Positions 32,728 to 45,325 of a stretch of DNA of 64,000 nucleotides are shown one piece after another. The stretch's first letter is position 1. The number at the start of each line of letters is the position of its first letter. A program made the translations under genes and the position numbers. The notes under the pieces are model-generated. The model was not told the origin of the DNA. It ran no database searches and saw only the letters and a program-made list of their open reading frames with translations. This DNA is from Dioscorea cayenensis subsp. rotundata (taxonomy: Eukaryota > Streptophyta > Magnoliopsida > Dioscoreales > Dioscoreaceae): assembly GCF_009730915.1 (NCBI RefSeq), contig NC_052489.1, positions 26,281,916 to 26,345,915 on the forward strand. Reading direction: 5' to 3'.

Positions 32728-34459
32728 ATGGCAAGGTTCATCTTACTACTCTCTCTTGTCATCTGCTTCTCAGCCTTAGCATTGGCAGAGGACCCTTACC
32801 TCTTCTTCACATGGAAAGTGACTTACGGTATAAGGTCACCATTAGGTGTCCCTCAAAAGGTCATCCTAATCAATGACCAATTCCCAGGACCCAACATCAA
32901 CTCCACCACCAACAACAACCTTGTCATCAACGTCTTCAACTACCTTGACGAGCCATTCCTCCTCTCTTGGAACGGTATTCAACAGCGCAAGAACTCATGG
33001 CAAGATGGTGTTCCTGGCACTAACTGCCCAATTCCTCCTGGCACCAACTACACTTACCATTTCCAAGTAAAGGACCAGATCGGTTCTTTCTTCTACTTTC
33101 CTTCATTGGGCCTGCACAAAGCCTCCGGTGGCTTCGGTGGTCTCCGTATCAACTCTCGTCTCCTCATCCCAGTCCCCTTCGACTCTCCGGCCGATGATTA
33201 CACTGTCCTCATCGGTGACTGGTACAAGAGAAACCACAAATACCACACCAGAGTCCTCAACCGCGGCAAGAGTCTTGGCCGTCCTTCCGGCGTCCTAATC
33301 AACGGCAATGTTGGTAAACCTGATGACACCCCACTATTCAATATGGAACCTGGTAAGACATACCGTTACCGTATCTGCAACGTTGGTATCAAAACCTCTC
33401 TCAACTTCCGCTTCCAAGGCCACCAAATGAAGCTTGTTGAGATGGACGGCTCCCACACCGTCCAAAACGTGTATGACTCCCTTGACATTCATGTCGGCCA
33501 GTGCTTCTCCGTCCTTGTCACTGCTGATCAACCTCTCGGTGACTACTACATCGTCGCATCATCTCGGTTTAGCCGCTATCACTACACGGCCACTGCTCGC
33601 ATTCACTACGTAGGTTCCACTACCCCTCCAAATGCAGTCATCCCTCCTGGCCCAAGAGGCTGGGCTTGGTCCTTGAATCAATGGCGCAGTTTCCGGTGGA
33701 ATCTCACCGCCAGTGCTGCCCGGCCAAACCCACAAGGCTCATATCACTACGGCAGAATCAACATCACTCGAACTATCAAGCTCTCGAGCTCGACCACTTA
33801 CGTTAACGGCAAACTCCGCTACGCCCTCAACGGTGTCTCCCACGTCGAGACCCCTGTCCCTCTCAAGCTCGCTCAGTACTTCGGCATTGCCGACCAAGTC
33901 TTCAAGTATGATCTCATCAGTGATGAGCCACCATCTCATGCCTCTGTTGTCAACTTGGCACCCAATGTACTCTCCACTGAGTTCCGTACCTTCATTGAGA
34001 TCATCCTCGAGAACCCTGAGAGGAGCATGCAATCTTATCATCTTGATGGTTACTCCTTCTTCTCCGTCGGGTAATTTATATATACATATATATGTTTTAT
34101 ATGATTGTTTTTTTTTTAAATTTTTTTAATATTATTATTAATATTATTATTATTTATGAAGGATGGGACCTGGAAAATGGAGTCCGGAGAGGAGGAAGAC
34201 ATACAACTTGCTTGACGGAGTGAGCAGGCACACCATACAAGTGTACCCAAGATCATGGTCGGCGATCATGTTGACGTTTGATAATGCTGGAATGTGGAAC
34301 TTGAGGTCGGAGATGTTGGAGAGGAGCTACCTTGGCCAGCAGCTCTATGTCAGTGTGGTTTCTCCGGCGAGGTCTCTCAGGGACGAGTACAGCATGCCTA
34401 ACTCTACCTTGCTTTGTGGCAGTGTTGCAGGACTTCCACTGCCACCTCCCTACACTTAA
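32728..34459 (+). CDS. SKU5-similar / Bp10-NTP303-type multicopper-oxidase-fold protein
   Basis: Two exons (32728-34070 and 34162-34459; a 91-bp intron) encode 546 residues. A signal peptide (MARFILLLSLVICFSALALA) precedes three cupredoxin domains. Family landmarks are DQFPGPNINSTTNNN, WNGIQQRKNSWQDG, GTNCPIPPGTNYTYHFQ, KDQIGSFFYFPS and a C-terminal third domain with MWNLRSE. The protein resembles L-ascorbate oxidase, but the copper-ligand histidines are replaced: the HWHG position reads SWNGIQQ, and the third-domain HCHI position reads MWNLRS. It should therefore lack oxidase activity, like SKU5-family proteins that act in cell-wall expansion and pollen-tube growth. The C-terminus (LPLPPPYT) has no GPI-anchor signal, so a secreted Bp10/NTP303-type member fits better than GPI-anchored SKU5 itself. 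N-glycosylation sequons are frequent. Confidence 0.93.
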
Positions 34460-35380
34460 TTAAACTACTTAAAAGAGAGAAAGGAAGGTTATTAATTGTA
34501 TGTTTTTTTATTAATTGTGACTAAATTGGATTGTAAGGAAGTTGTTTTTAAAGATGCGAAGAATAAATGACGGGTGTAATCAATATTCATGCAAGAGTTG
34601 TTGTTGGAGATTTAAAAGAAAGAAGCAATTTAATTATAAAAGCATTCATGTATGTATATATATATATATTATTTCCTTGTTTGATGCTCTTATCTGTTTC
34701 ATGTTCTCTTTCTCATTTGTTACAATTTACTCCCCATTCAATTCCTTTATCTCATAATTAATACTGATCACTGTTTTGTACATCAATTAAATAATTAATT
34801 ATAACAAGTAGATTATAAATATTTTTATGTTTTTTATTGTAATTAATCTTATAATTTTATTTTAACAATGTGGATAAATGATTGAGTTAATACTTATATT
34901 TTTACTTTGTATAAAGTGAGATTTAAACATGCAAAAATAAACACGTTTTTTTAAAAAAAAAAACTGAGTGATATCACACCAAGTCATTAGCTATCTTATA
35001 AAACTTGAGTTAATGGTCTAAATTACCAAAAATATATAATTATTTTACACCCTATAGTAAATTGAAGCGATTTTAAGATGGATTTGATATGGTTGCCATC
35101 TGAAAAAGGGTTGCCATCTAACTATGCATCAATAGTATATAATAACCAATAAAAGAGTTATAATTTCGGGGAAAATATATTGAAAAAGAAAAAAAAAAAT
35201 AGAAATTGGAAAATGCAGTACATAAAATTGGTTTTTGAAAAAAAGACATAAAATTGGTTTTCTAGAATAATTTCAATATTATAGGCTCAAGTGAAAACAC
35301 GTGGTACGGTGTGATTGGCTAGATCTCAGGCACTTCCTTTTCTATTTATGGGGTTTAATAGGATGCGAGGAGAGATTCAG
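34460..35380. other. Intergenic DNA between the SKU5-like and eIF3j genes
   Basis: AT-rich; the first 300 bases are likely 3' UTR. A CACGTGG word near 35298 is a G-box/ABRE-like motif upstream of eIF3j. No gene seen. Confidence 0.5.
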
Positions 35381-35556
35381 AGAATAAAAACACAGAGCTC
35401 ATCGGGCTTGAAAAGATCAAAAGAAAACAAAAGGGAACCAATCTCTCGCTTCTCGTCTTCCTCTGCTCTGCGGCCATTAGAGTGATTTGAGAAAAGCTTG
35501 AATCGAAGGCTTGAGAGCTTGAATCGTTGAATTGAATCGAGTCTCTTGTTGAAGGA

Positions 35557-35564
35557 TTAGGGTT
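35557..35564 (+). promoter_or_regulatory. Telo-box in the eIF3j leader
   Basis: TTAGGGTT, the reverse complement of the plant telo-box AACCCTAA, just downstream of the probable transcription start. Telo-boxes are typical of promoters and leaders of plant translation-apparatus genes, which matches the encoded protein. A 5' UTR intron follows (donor near 35606 or 35611, acceptor AG at 35731-35732). Confidence 0.5.
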
Positions 35565-35865
35565 TCCACTAGAAACCCTTGATTGTAATCCTTCTCTTCG
35601 TTCAGGTCAGGTCGAATTCTAATAACACTTAATTTCGTTGTTTTTCTTGCTCTAGATTTGATTTTGTTGTTGCTTTAGGTTTTGTTTCGTTTCTTGAGTT
35701 TTTTAGTTAATCTTTTGTTATTGTGTGTGCAGAATTCGTTGCTGGGTCTTTGTGGCGGCGGCTGGATTGATTGTTCTGGTTGTGGATTGAAGAGGTTTCC
35801 TAACCCTACCAATCGAAAGCCCGCCCTCCCTTACTTTCTTTTGGTTGTGGAGGAAGAGATTGGAG

Positions 35866-38800
35866 ATGGATAATTGGGGTTAGTGTCCTTTTTTGTATGA
35901 TTTGTTTGTGAGAATTGGTAGAAAAATGACATCTTGTTTGGTGTTTCTGCAAAAGTGCGTGTTTTATGCAATTATCTTTTTAAATAATTCAGGTTTGCAG
36001 TAACACATCCAGTTGAAATAGATTCTTGTTATATTTATATGATAGGGAGAGACTAGAAGAGAAAATCTACATGCATATGGTCACTGATTTAACCATTCTG
36101 CTATTGACTAATTCTAATAGATGATCTTGACAATATCAATATGTGAAAGTTTATTTACCTTGCATTGATATTTCGGCGGAAGGAAAACTGATACACTAGA
36201 GTGGTATTCTCTATCTTGCTGAGAGTGGTAAATATGAATTATATATATATATATATATATATATGACAGTTACAAGGTAAAAAAAGCTGATGAAATTGAG
36301 TCCTGCCTTCTATTTTGCTAAGAAATCAACTAATAAATGTTTTGGAGATTTTTTTGTCGGAAAGAAATTCTCAGAATTATGCTTCAAACTCAATCATTGG
36401 CAATTTTTTGCTCCAGTGAGATGGGGCATTTATATAGGAGCATTTATTCTTGCTTGGTTGCCAGGACTTAGGGTTCTATTTGTTTTCACCCCAACTAAAT
36501 TTCCTTGGCGAAAAAATTCACCCATCGATATAAATTCAACGGATGATTCACTTTTTTTGCTAATGTGGTCTTAAAGGAATCTGTTAGTATGAATCATCTT
36601 TTTTCTAGAATACACTATATAAATGCATCAAAGAGAGAATACGTTTCATTTCTTTATCTGTGATGTTGATAATCAGAATGATTTTTTATGGCAGCTGATT
36701 TCAGGAATATTGTGGTCCGTAATTGTGCTTGGCTATTTCTGAGAAAAGTCTATTGTATGCTATGTTTTGTTCATCAAAATATGTTCTAGTAGTACCCCTA
36801 AAACTTCTATCTGGGTTTATGTTTCTGACTTATAGCATGGCCAATCAAGTTGGTGTTCGCAGCATGTTCTACTGAGCCACTTCTGCTTTAGATGTGGCCT
36901 TCATTTTTTTTTATTTGTTCACTGATATGATCATGCGTTATATTTTCAGAGGATGATGAGTTTGTGCCGCCTCCACCTAGCAAAGAACCACCCAAAAGTA
37001 AGTGGGATGATGAAGATGTAGAAGACGAAGATGTGAAAGACTCTTGGGAAGATGATGACACAACACAGGTAAAGTATTTGCAATGCTTTCTTTAGCTTTT
37101 GTATTTGCTTATTATCCGCACTTCTCAAGCTACTCGCAAGTCAAAGTGTTCATGTTTGCACTTTTTGATGTCTAATGCATCATCTCTCCAAATAAGTTTG
37201 CATTCCCTTTTCTCTTGACAACTAACCATATTAGGCATTTTAGATTTGCATAGCATTATATTTATGAGTACAAATCAAGCAAGCTCCAAGTAATATGATG
37301 CTATATACTTTTGTCATATATATATATATATAATGTTTTCTTGAAAGTTGGTCGTAATAGTCAACAAGTAAATAGGGTGCTATCAATGTAAAAAGGTGAC
37401 TGTACTTGAGATTTAATGACTTGTAGATGTAGATAGCCTAACATTGAGATTGCACAGCATTGTTTATGAGTTGTAGAAACAAAACTGCGTGGTCAACTTA
37501 ACGAAAATACCAATATTAATGATGAGTAAAAGAACAAAATGTCGAGACTAATGATAAATTTATTTCTAGAACTATATTTATGAGATTCTTTTATTTTCTC
37601 CTGACTTTTAACATCATAATATGGCTATCAAGAAATCATCAAATTTGCCCACCCCTTCTTATGGGCCTTGGGGACTAGTTCAGTTTTCCAAGAAAACCAC
37701 AGATACTCAAGGTCTTCAGAATTCCACATAACTCAAGGAAAGATAATAATTGATACTGTACCACTGTCTTTGTTTATCAAATAAGAAGGATATAAGAAGT
37801 TTGTCCACCATTTCCATCCTGAGCTGCATGAGAGGCATGGAGTTATACTATCCTTGTCAACAATTTCACATGCGACATTTTTCTTTAGTGAGTATCTTGT
37901 TATTCAAGTAAGCTTTCCATTTCAATTGGCAAGTCAATTTCCAGAAGGATAGTCATTGCTCAGCTTTCTATCTTCCATCTATCAAGAAGTCCAAAACAGG
38001 TTTGGCTGTGAAGTGTTGCCTTATGCCAGATCTCCATCTGCAATCGTCTTGACTGATCATCTCAAGAAAATTGAAGGTTTTCAATCTTCTTGAACTTTGT
38101 TGCAAGTGTAAAGAAACAACTTAGCATTTGATAATTGTTGTTATTTGAAAATATTTCCATCTCAAATCTTAAAATCAGAGATTAGAACTTCTTAGAGGCA
38201 GCTGCGGAGTCTTAAAGAATTTTATTTTAAATGAAATATTTGTTACTATTTTCTATTACTGTCTCTAAAACTAAAAGGAGAGTATAATAGATCCCTTATT
38301 GGAAATCAATATTGTGAAAATGCTCAAGCCTCAAGGTAATAGAAATCCTTCAAATGAAGAAAGATATCTAATTTAACCTTCTGAGGAAATTTTTGGGGAG
38401 AGAACTATTCAAGGGTTCGGCAAGGCGAAGGTTGAATTGTAAGCCCACTGATCTGGTTTGGCCATCTTAGCACTTGATAGTTGATGCTTCATAACGGCAG
38501 TTGAAATTTGATAAATGTTCTGTGGTTTGTTGGAGAAAGGGGTCTGAGCCTTTGTGCATATAATTTGGTTATAGAAATGTACTCCCTTGATTATTTTCAC
38601 GGCAAGTGTCTGCATGATTTGTGATTTCACTGATGAAATCACTTTTTGGTATGATTGGTCCTGATGAAGTAAAGAAAGAGCGTTCCTATAGTCAAAAAGA
38701 AGTAATCACTCACCTCACAGGCCAGGTGGAATCTAAGAAAAATTCTTGAAAAGGGCAACTGGCGTTATTGTACTGTCTGAGTTTTTATAAACGGCTGGTA

Positions 38801-40299
38801 AGGTCTCTGATATTTTCCTGCAGCAGTTTTCCTCTAGTGTTCCATGCTGATTACAACTATCTACAGTTCAAAATTTTTGGCCTTGCAGATGCTCTTACTC
38901 TAATATAGTATTTACCTCCCCCTTGTTGCACGTGGTAGGGATTGAAGCCATGTGAAACTAATACTGGCTGATCACTTATATTGCACACAGTATCAGGAAC
39001 TTTTAATCTTTCTTTTCTTTTCCAAATAATATCATTTTAGTTCCTCTTTTCCAATTGCTGTAATAGTGACATGGATATGTAGATATGTATATATATATAT
39101 ATATATATATTCATGTAATCGCATACTTATGATTGCATTGCATATTGCAGAGTTCCTAGATTCCCTTGTTGTGCTTGCCCCAATATTTAAAGGGTCTAAC
39201 TAGTTAGATTTTCCTGCATATATTCATACGTGCCATATGATCAGTCCAAGTCATCTTTATTCTACCTTATATATATATATATTGAAAATAGTGTTTTTAT
39301 GCATGAACTTGATTGAATATCGCATACAAGTCATAGGTTTTTCTCTTAATCATCTTTTTGAGTTGTTTGTGTGAGCTGGACGTTTTTATATAGGCACCCA
39401 AATCTGCCCCTCCAGTAGAGAAGACTACAACCAAGCCGGGTGGCAAAGCTGCCGGGAAGAAGGTAAAAGAACCTGAGCAAAAGCCTGAACAGAATGTTAC
39501 CCAGGTCAACCAAGAAGTAGATGAAGTGCTTTCAGATCCTGTCGCAGAGAAACTCCGTCAGCAAAGGCAAGTCTATCTCTTCCACCTGAGGTCATCTTAA
39601 TGTCAATAGGATTAGGTTTGAGTAGAGGTAGGAGCAGTAAATTCAGGATGTCCCAGGGCCTGTCAATTGGGTTGAAATGTAGGTTTCCACTGATTTAACA
39701 TCTTCTTGTAGACTTGTAGAAGAAGCTGATTACAAGTCCACTGCAGAATTGTTTAGTAAGAGTAATAATAGTGATGCAAAATCCCTGGAAAACTTTATTC
39801 CCAATTCAGAGAGTGATTTCACGGAGTATGCTGAGCTCATCTCTCATAAAATACGCCCTTATGAGGTAATGTTGAAATTCTTATGTACAACGGTTCTGAT
39901 AGGACACTTCTTGGGCAAGTACTAACCTAGGTTTAAACTTCAAATTTTAAAACCAGAAAAGTTTTCACTATATTGGCCTTCTTAAAGCTGTCATGAGGCT
40001 TTCTATGACTGCTTTGAAAGCGGCAGATGCGAAAGAGATAGCTACATCGGTCACAGCAATAGCAAATGAAAAACTGAAGGCAGAGAAAGAAGCAAATGCT
40101 GGCAAGAAAAAGCAAGGTAAGCAACCTAACATTCCAACAGTCAAAATTGAAATTAACAGTGAGTCTCAAACTTACATGTTAGCGCCCGACTGTAATCTCA
40201 GGGGCTAAAAAGAAGCAGCTTCACGTCGGCAAACCAGATGAGGACATCGATGTTCGTGGCACCTATGATGATCTTGGAGATGACTATGACTTCATGTGA
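35866..40299 (+). CDS. eIF3j: Eukaryotic translation initiation factor 3 subunit j
   Basis: Six coding exons, 35866-35878, 36950-37068, 39394-39566, 39712-39865, 39957-40116 and 40202-40299, give 238 residues. The protein begins MDNWEDDEFVPPPPSKEPPK and has an acidic KWDDEDVEDEDVKDSWEDDD segment, the N-terminal signature of eIF3j/HCR1. A Lys-rich linker, EADYKSTAELF, the conserved FHYIGLLKAVMRLSMTALKAADAKEIATS-type helix and the acidic end DDLGDDYDFM follow. eIF3j is a loosely bound eIF3 subunit that promotes 40S-eIF3 association and influences mRNA entry in the decoding centre. The first coding exon has only 13 bases, and intron 2 is 2.3 kb. The intron after exon 3 starts with GC (AG/GCAAGT); only this junction keeps the frame (QQR-LVEEADYK). 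Confidence 0.93.
37069..39393 (+). other. Large intron 2 of eIF3j
   Basis: 2.3 kb without recognisable coding domains. It contains AT dinucleotide runs (37317-37332, 39087-39110). A 77-codon minus-strand frame at 38409-38642 matches no family I know. No terminal repeats of a nested transposon were found. Confidence 0.5.
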
Positions 40300-40887
40300 G
40301 ATTATTAAGCACTACCATTATTCTCCTTTATGTGAGAAGATAAGATGTCTATGAAGGTAGTTATACATGATTATGGACTTACAAGATGATTAGGTTTCCA
40401 TGTCTGGACTTTTCTCCAGCTGTGCGAGAAGTAAAATAAACAGGTGTTCATATATGGAAACACTCCCCAAGAGGCCTTTTTTTGTATCAGTTAGATTTAT
40501 TTTGTTTTATTTTTGACTGGTTCGCTTGTGTTTCCTGGTGAGTACTGATTCGGATGCTTGTATTGAATATTGTTTGAATTTCAACAGCTCCTTTGTACTC
40601 CTTTGTTATCAAATGTACACCTGTCTGTTTTGTGTTTAACCCTTTTATTTGTTATACACTTGGCTTAATTTCTGTACTTTGGTGGTGAGTCTCCTGAATA
40701 GAATCTCTCTACACTCCATTGTGAACTCAATTTCAGTGGAATTGATTGCCTGTTGCTTAAAGGTTTAAGAATTACAGTCACCATTAGTATTGTGCTAAAA
40801 GTATGCACCTCAACAGGTATGTATCAAACAACATAATACATAAATACAAAACAAATAAGGTGAAAGAATCAGTGTCTTGCATGCTTG

Positions 40888-43800
40888 CTACTTAGGTTCA
40901 ACTGTTGCCGGTATTGTGTAACCGCCACTATATGCAAAAGCATTGCTACTCAGCTCCTTCTTTGGCAGTGAACCATCATATGGATGGAGAGGAGCATCAT
41001 CGCCCACTTTTCCGAAATCAGTAGCAGATGGAGGTACAGAATTAAGGGTGTTTGAGTTGATTCCGTTACTCTGCAATATCGCCTCTATTGTTTTCACCAC
41101 TTCATTCATCGTAGGCCGTTCTGCAGCTGATTCCTCCACACATTGCATGGCCAACTCTAAATACCTTCTGAAGCTGAACAGATTTCCGGAGTTCCTAATT
41201 ATCGGGTCCATCATGTCTCTCATACCGCAATATTCATCGTCGTATTTATCCATTACTATTCTCACTTCTCGGACAATATACTTGCCCTTCTCTATGGGTT
41301 GCCTTGCAGTTATGAGCTCTAGCATTACAACTCCGAAGCTATAAACATCACTCTTGGCTGTCAGCTGCTGAGTCATGTAATACTCTGGATCCAGATATCC
41401 CTGCAAGAGTTCAATCTATAGTGAATGAATAATCACTGGTTGCTCTGCTAATTCTTGAATTTTTCTTATTAAAATCAATACAAACCAATGTGCCTTTGAC
41501 TTGAGTGGAAACATGTCCCTTTTCAATGTCTGATACTAGTTTTGAGAGGCCAAAATCTGCAACTTTTGCATTCAGGTTCTCATCCAAGAGGATGTTGGTG
41601 GACTTAATATCTCTGTGGATTATTGGAGGATTAGCCAGTTCATGAAGGTAAGCCAATCCTTTGGCTGAGCCAAGAGCAATCTTCAACCTTCTTATCCAGT
41701 CAAGCTGAATGCAACTCCTTCCTGAAAGTGATATGTATATATATTTTATTAGATGCCATTTTTAATGCAAAACAAAATTAATACATATTTGACCTGAAAT
41801 ATAACTCACCAGACAAGCTCTCTCTGAGTGTTCCATTTGGGATGAACTCATAGACAAGCATTTGTTCGCCATGCTCAAAGCAAAAGCCTGCAAGCCCCAC
41901 AAGGTTCTTGTGATGAACTCTAGAGAGTAATTCAATCTCTGTCTTGAACTCAAGACCACCTTGCATTGATCCTTGTTGTGCTCTTTTGATTGCTACCAAC
42001 TGCCCATTTGGTAGCATTCCTTTATATACCTGAAAATGATAGAGAAAATTCAGTTTACTAATCATGTTTTCGAATGCACATTCTCTTATATTCCCCAAAG
42101 TGATTCACCTTCCCATATCCTCCAGATCCAATTTCATTGATTTCTGAGAAGTTATTGGAACTCTTCTTTAGCTCATCGAAAGAAAACCATCTCGCGCCTT
42201 TCAGTTGCGGTATTCCATCAGAATCTTTACCTCCAGTTTTCCATGAAGCTGAATTCACAAAGAAAACATTAGTTTCATACTAGAGAAGATAGTTATACTA
42301 ATAGTACTACATTGGTTAATTACTTAGACAGAGTTATGTTACCGAAAGGTTTGCTCAATTCCGCTGCTCTCTCTGCTCTGTTCCTTTGTCGCAATGCATA
42401 GAATCCCACCGCCATAAGGCCGATGATAAGCACAATGCAACTGAATACTATTCCAGCAACTGCTGCTTTACTCATTGTTGACCGTTTTTGGCTAACATCT
42501 AAAGCAACATAGTTTACAAACAAGCAAAATTCTTCGTAACCAAGTAAGAATTAGTAGTAATTTACCTTGAAAAGAATAAGGAGATGCAATGAAATAGTAT
42601 GGTCCAAATATATTTGGAGGTTTGTATGTCTGATTGCTGAGATCAAATCCTATTCTTAGAACTTCCAATCGGTTGAAGTACATTCCTGGAGATGGGAAGA
42701 GCTTCACTTGCACCTCAAGATACTCATCACTGTTAAAGAATGGGTTTTCAAGGTAGACCGAACCCGGAGAGAGGCCTAGTTTGGTCCAGAGGCTGGTCTC
42801 TAATTGTTGGAACAATGTGCTGTTTGTCACACCTCTGAAGTTTGGTGCTCTAAATACCATAACACCAGTGTATGGATAAGCACAGCTGCAGCTCTGAGGA
42901 TTAAGACTTTGATCTGGTGGACATGAATTTGATCCACAGTTTGCAAGACTTGTGGAGTATGATGACAATTGATTCTGCTCAAGGCGGCAATATATCGTAT
43001 TCTCAATCTGTGTGCTGCATGCAGGGTTCCCAACAAGTCTGCAATGCTACAAATTTTGTTAAAATGATGAATTCAATGCCGAAAGGAACCTTGTGATAAC
43101 ATTGTTATTGCTTACATCAGTGTGCTATTGTAGCTGGAATTTGCAGTGTATGATATGATCTCGTTGTTTTGGAAATTCACAATCTGTAACTGAGGACTGA
43201 TGTTGTTGCCCATGTCTAGTGTTCCATTGAATACATTGTTGTTAAGAATCCTGTTCAAATAAAGAAAAAAGGTTTATAACAATTGGTGCTTGTTTTTTCA
43301 TTTCAATTAGAAATGGTTTGTGTTTGAGAAGCTTACACTTGTTGGAGTTGAGGAAAACTGAAGAGGTTTTTCGGCACCTTTCCTCTGAGCCCTCCTGATG
43401 ATATCACTCTGAATGGATAATGTTTCACAATAAGAATGTCTTGGATGAGAATTCCTGATAAACTAAAAGCAATCTAACTTGAAATCTTATCATAAGTGTT
43501 TGGAGAACATACAGAGCAATGAGAGATTGTATCGTCGAGAACCAGACAGGAGCTTCTGAAGCAGTGAATGTGTTGTTGCTTAAATCTCTATAGCAATGTA
43601 AACATATCTTCAATTAAATCAATAAATGATAAAAATAAGCAAACAGAAATAATAACTGTGTGAATTTTCTTACACATAATTGAGGTGGTTCATTCCAGTG
43701 AGATTAGGCAAAGCCCCACTTAGTTTATTGTTTGCCAAGTTCCTGAGTCAAAATAAAAACAAAAGAGAGCCAAATCATTGAAGTACATCTATGGTGCTTG

Positions 43801-45325
43801 AATTTATTCAATCCTTGAATTGGTTGTGATTTCTTACAGTTCTGTGAGGCTTGTGAGATTGCTGATGCTAGACGGAACTCTTTGATTAAAACCATTCTTA
43901 TCGAGCCGGCTGTTCAACAATGTACATTATATTAACAGAAATTTTTTTAGATTAATATAATGGTTTCATGTTATGGTAAAAACTTACAGAGCTTCAAGGG
44001 ATTGAACCAATCCTATAGTTGATGGTATTTTACCAGTGAAGTGATTGCCATCAAGAAGTCTGCCCAAATTATATCAAAATAGTCAGATAAAAGCTAACAA
44101 GGAAGCAAAAGACATGGAACAAGTAACAACTTACAAGTGTATCAGTGTCATTTCTGAGCTGAAAAGGCTCGCTGGAACATTCCCTGACAATTGGTTTTTG
44201 CTGAAATGGCTGTAAATAACACAAAATAGAGAGAAGAATCATATCATTAATCAGTAATGACAATGAAACAGATTCAAAACACTCACAAGTGCTTTGTGTT
44301 GACAAGGAGATCTAAACCAGGAGAGGTTCCTATTGAGATTGGGAGATTCCCAGTCAACTGATTGTCAGCCAAATCCAACCAGTAGAGATTGGAAAGACTG
44401 CCTAAAGAAGCGGGTATCATGCCGGTGAACTTGTTCGAGTTCAGAGCTCTGTGAAAAATCATTGCAGTTTAGTGAAAAGCAGAAAAATTTCATGTTTCAA
44501 ATTATTATTATTATTATTATTATTTTCCTAACGATATGAAACTTACAAGAATGAGAGTTGTGGTAAAGTGCCTAATTCCTGTGGCAGGCTACCAGTGAAG
44601 CTGCATCCAGCCAGTATCCTATAAAGATCATAAAAATGTTTAACTAATTAATGAGGTTGATGATGAATGCTCACAGTTTAATGAATCCAGTTTAGGCTAT
44701 TACAATGTAGAAAGATTCTTCAGGTTGCCGATATTCGGAGTAAGACTACCACCGAGACCGCTGTTAAATGACAAATCCCTGCAGATAACATGGTTCATTT
44801 ATATACATTTATAGATATTAGAATTCTTTGGTAGTATCAAAGAAGTGAGCTTTGATGTGAACTTACAGGGACTGTAATTCTGAGAGTTGGCTCAAATCAC
44901 CACTCAATGTACCTTGGATGCCCATGGTTGATAGTTTCCTGATAGGATGATAAATTTGAGATAAAAACAGCAGAAATTTTGAATCTGAAATAATGAAAAG
45001 AATGAACAAGAAGAAGACTAACAGTGCAACCACTCTTGAATCACTGCAAATAACTCCTTCCCATGGTGCACCACAAGGATCATCTGACTGCCCCCAAGTT
45101 GGTGGTGTGTTCTTCCATTGACTCATCAAGGACCTAAGAGCATTGACTGCAAGTGATGTTTAAGGCAGACAAATACACTAAAGTTAATTGAAATCAATCA
45201 ACATAAAATTTAAATCATTTCATTAGTAATAGAGAGACTCTACCATCTTGTTGATCAGTGTCAGCAAAACCACCTCTGAGAGCTTCAAAGAATAAGAAGA
45301 ACAAGAGAAGGCATTTGCTCGTCAT
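40888..45325 (-). CDS. LRR receptor-like kinase, subfamily VIII-1 (HPCA1/At5g49760-like)
   Basis: Nineteen coding exons join in phase to 964 residues: 45244-45325, 45023-45146, 44867-44938, 44704-44778, 44547-44618, 44287-44448, 44135-44209, 43988-44059, 43838-43909, 43674-43742, 43513-43587, 43337-43408, 43116-43250, 42566-43038, 42343-42498, 42109-42248, 41810-42029, 41486-41721 and 40888-41400. A signal peptide ([19 protein letters not shown]) precedes an LRR-N cap ([17 protein letters not shown]), about ten LRRs, each mostly on its own 69-75 bp exon, and a cysteine cluster (C420, C425, C436, C438). One transmembrane helix lies at about 554-576. The kinase has GSGGYG (636-641), VAIK (Lys657), HRD (751-753), DFG (771-773) and GYLDPEYY, so all catalytic residues are present. 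In Arabidopsis this subfamily includes HPCA1/CARD1, a plasma-membrane sensor of extracellular H2O2 and quinones. Confidence 0.93.

Noticed and set aside
33713-34129. Ser/Thr-rich alternative frame inside the SKU5-like gene
   Set aside because: A shadow frame of a well-conserved coding region and its intron.
38409-38642. 77-codon minus-strand frame inside eIF3j intron 2 as a gene
   Set aside because: No similarity to a known family, no promoter or splice context; probably a chance frame.
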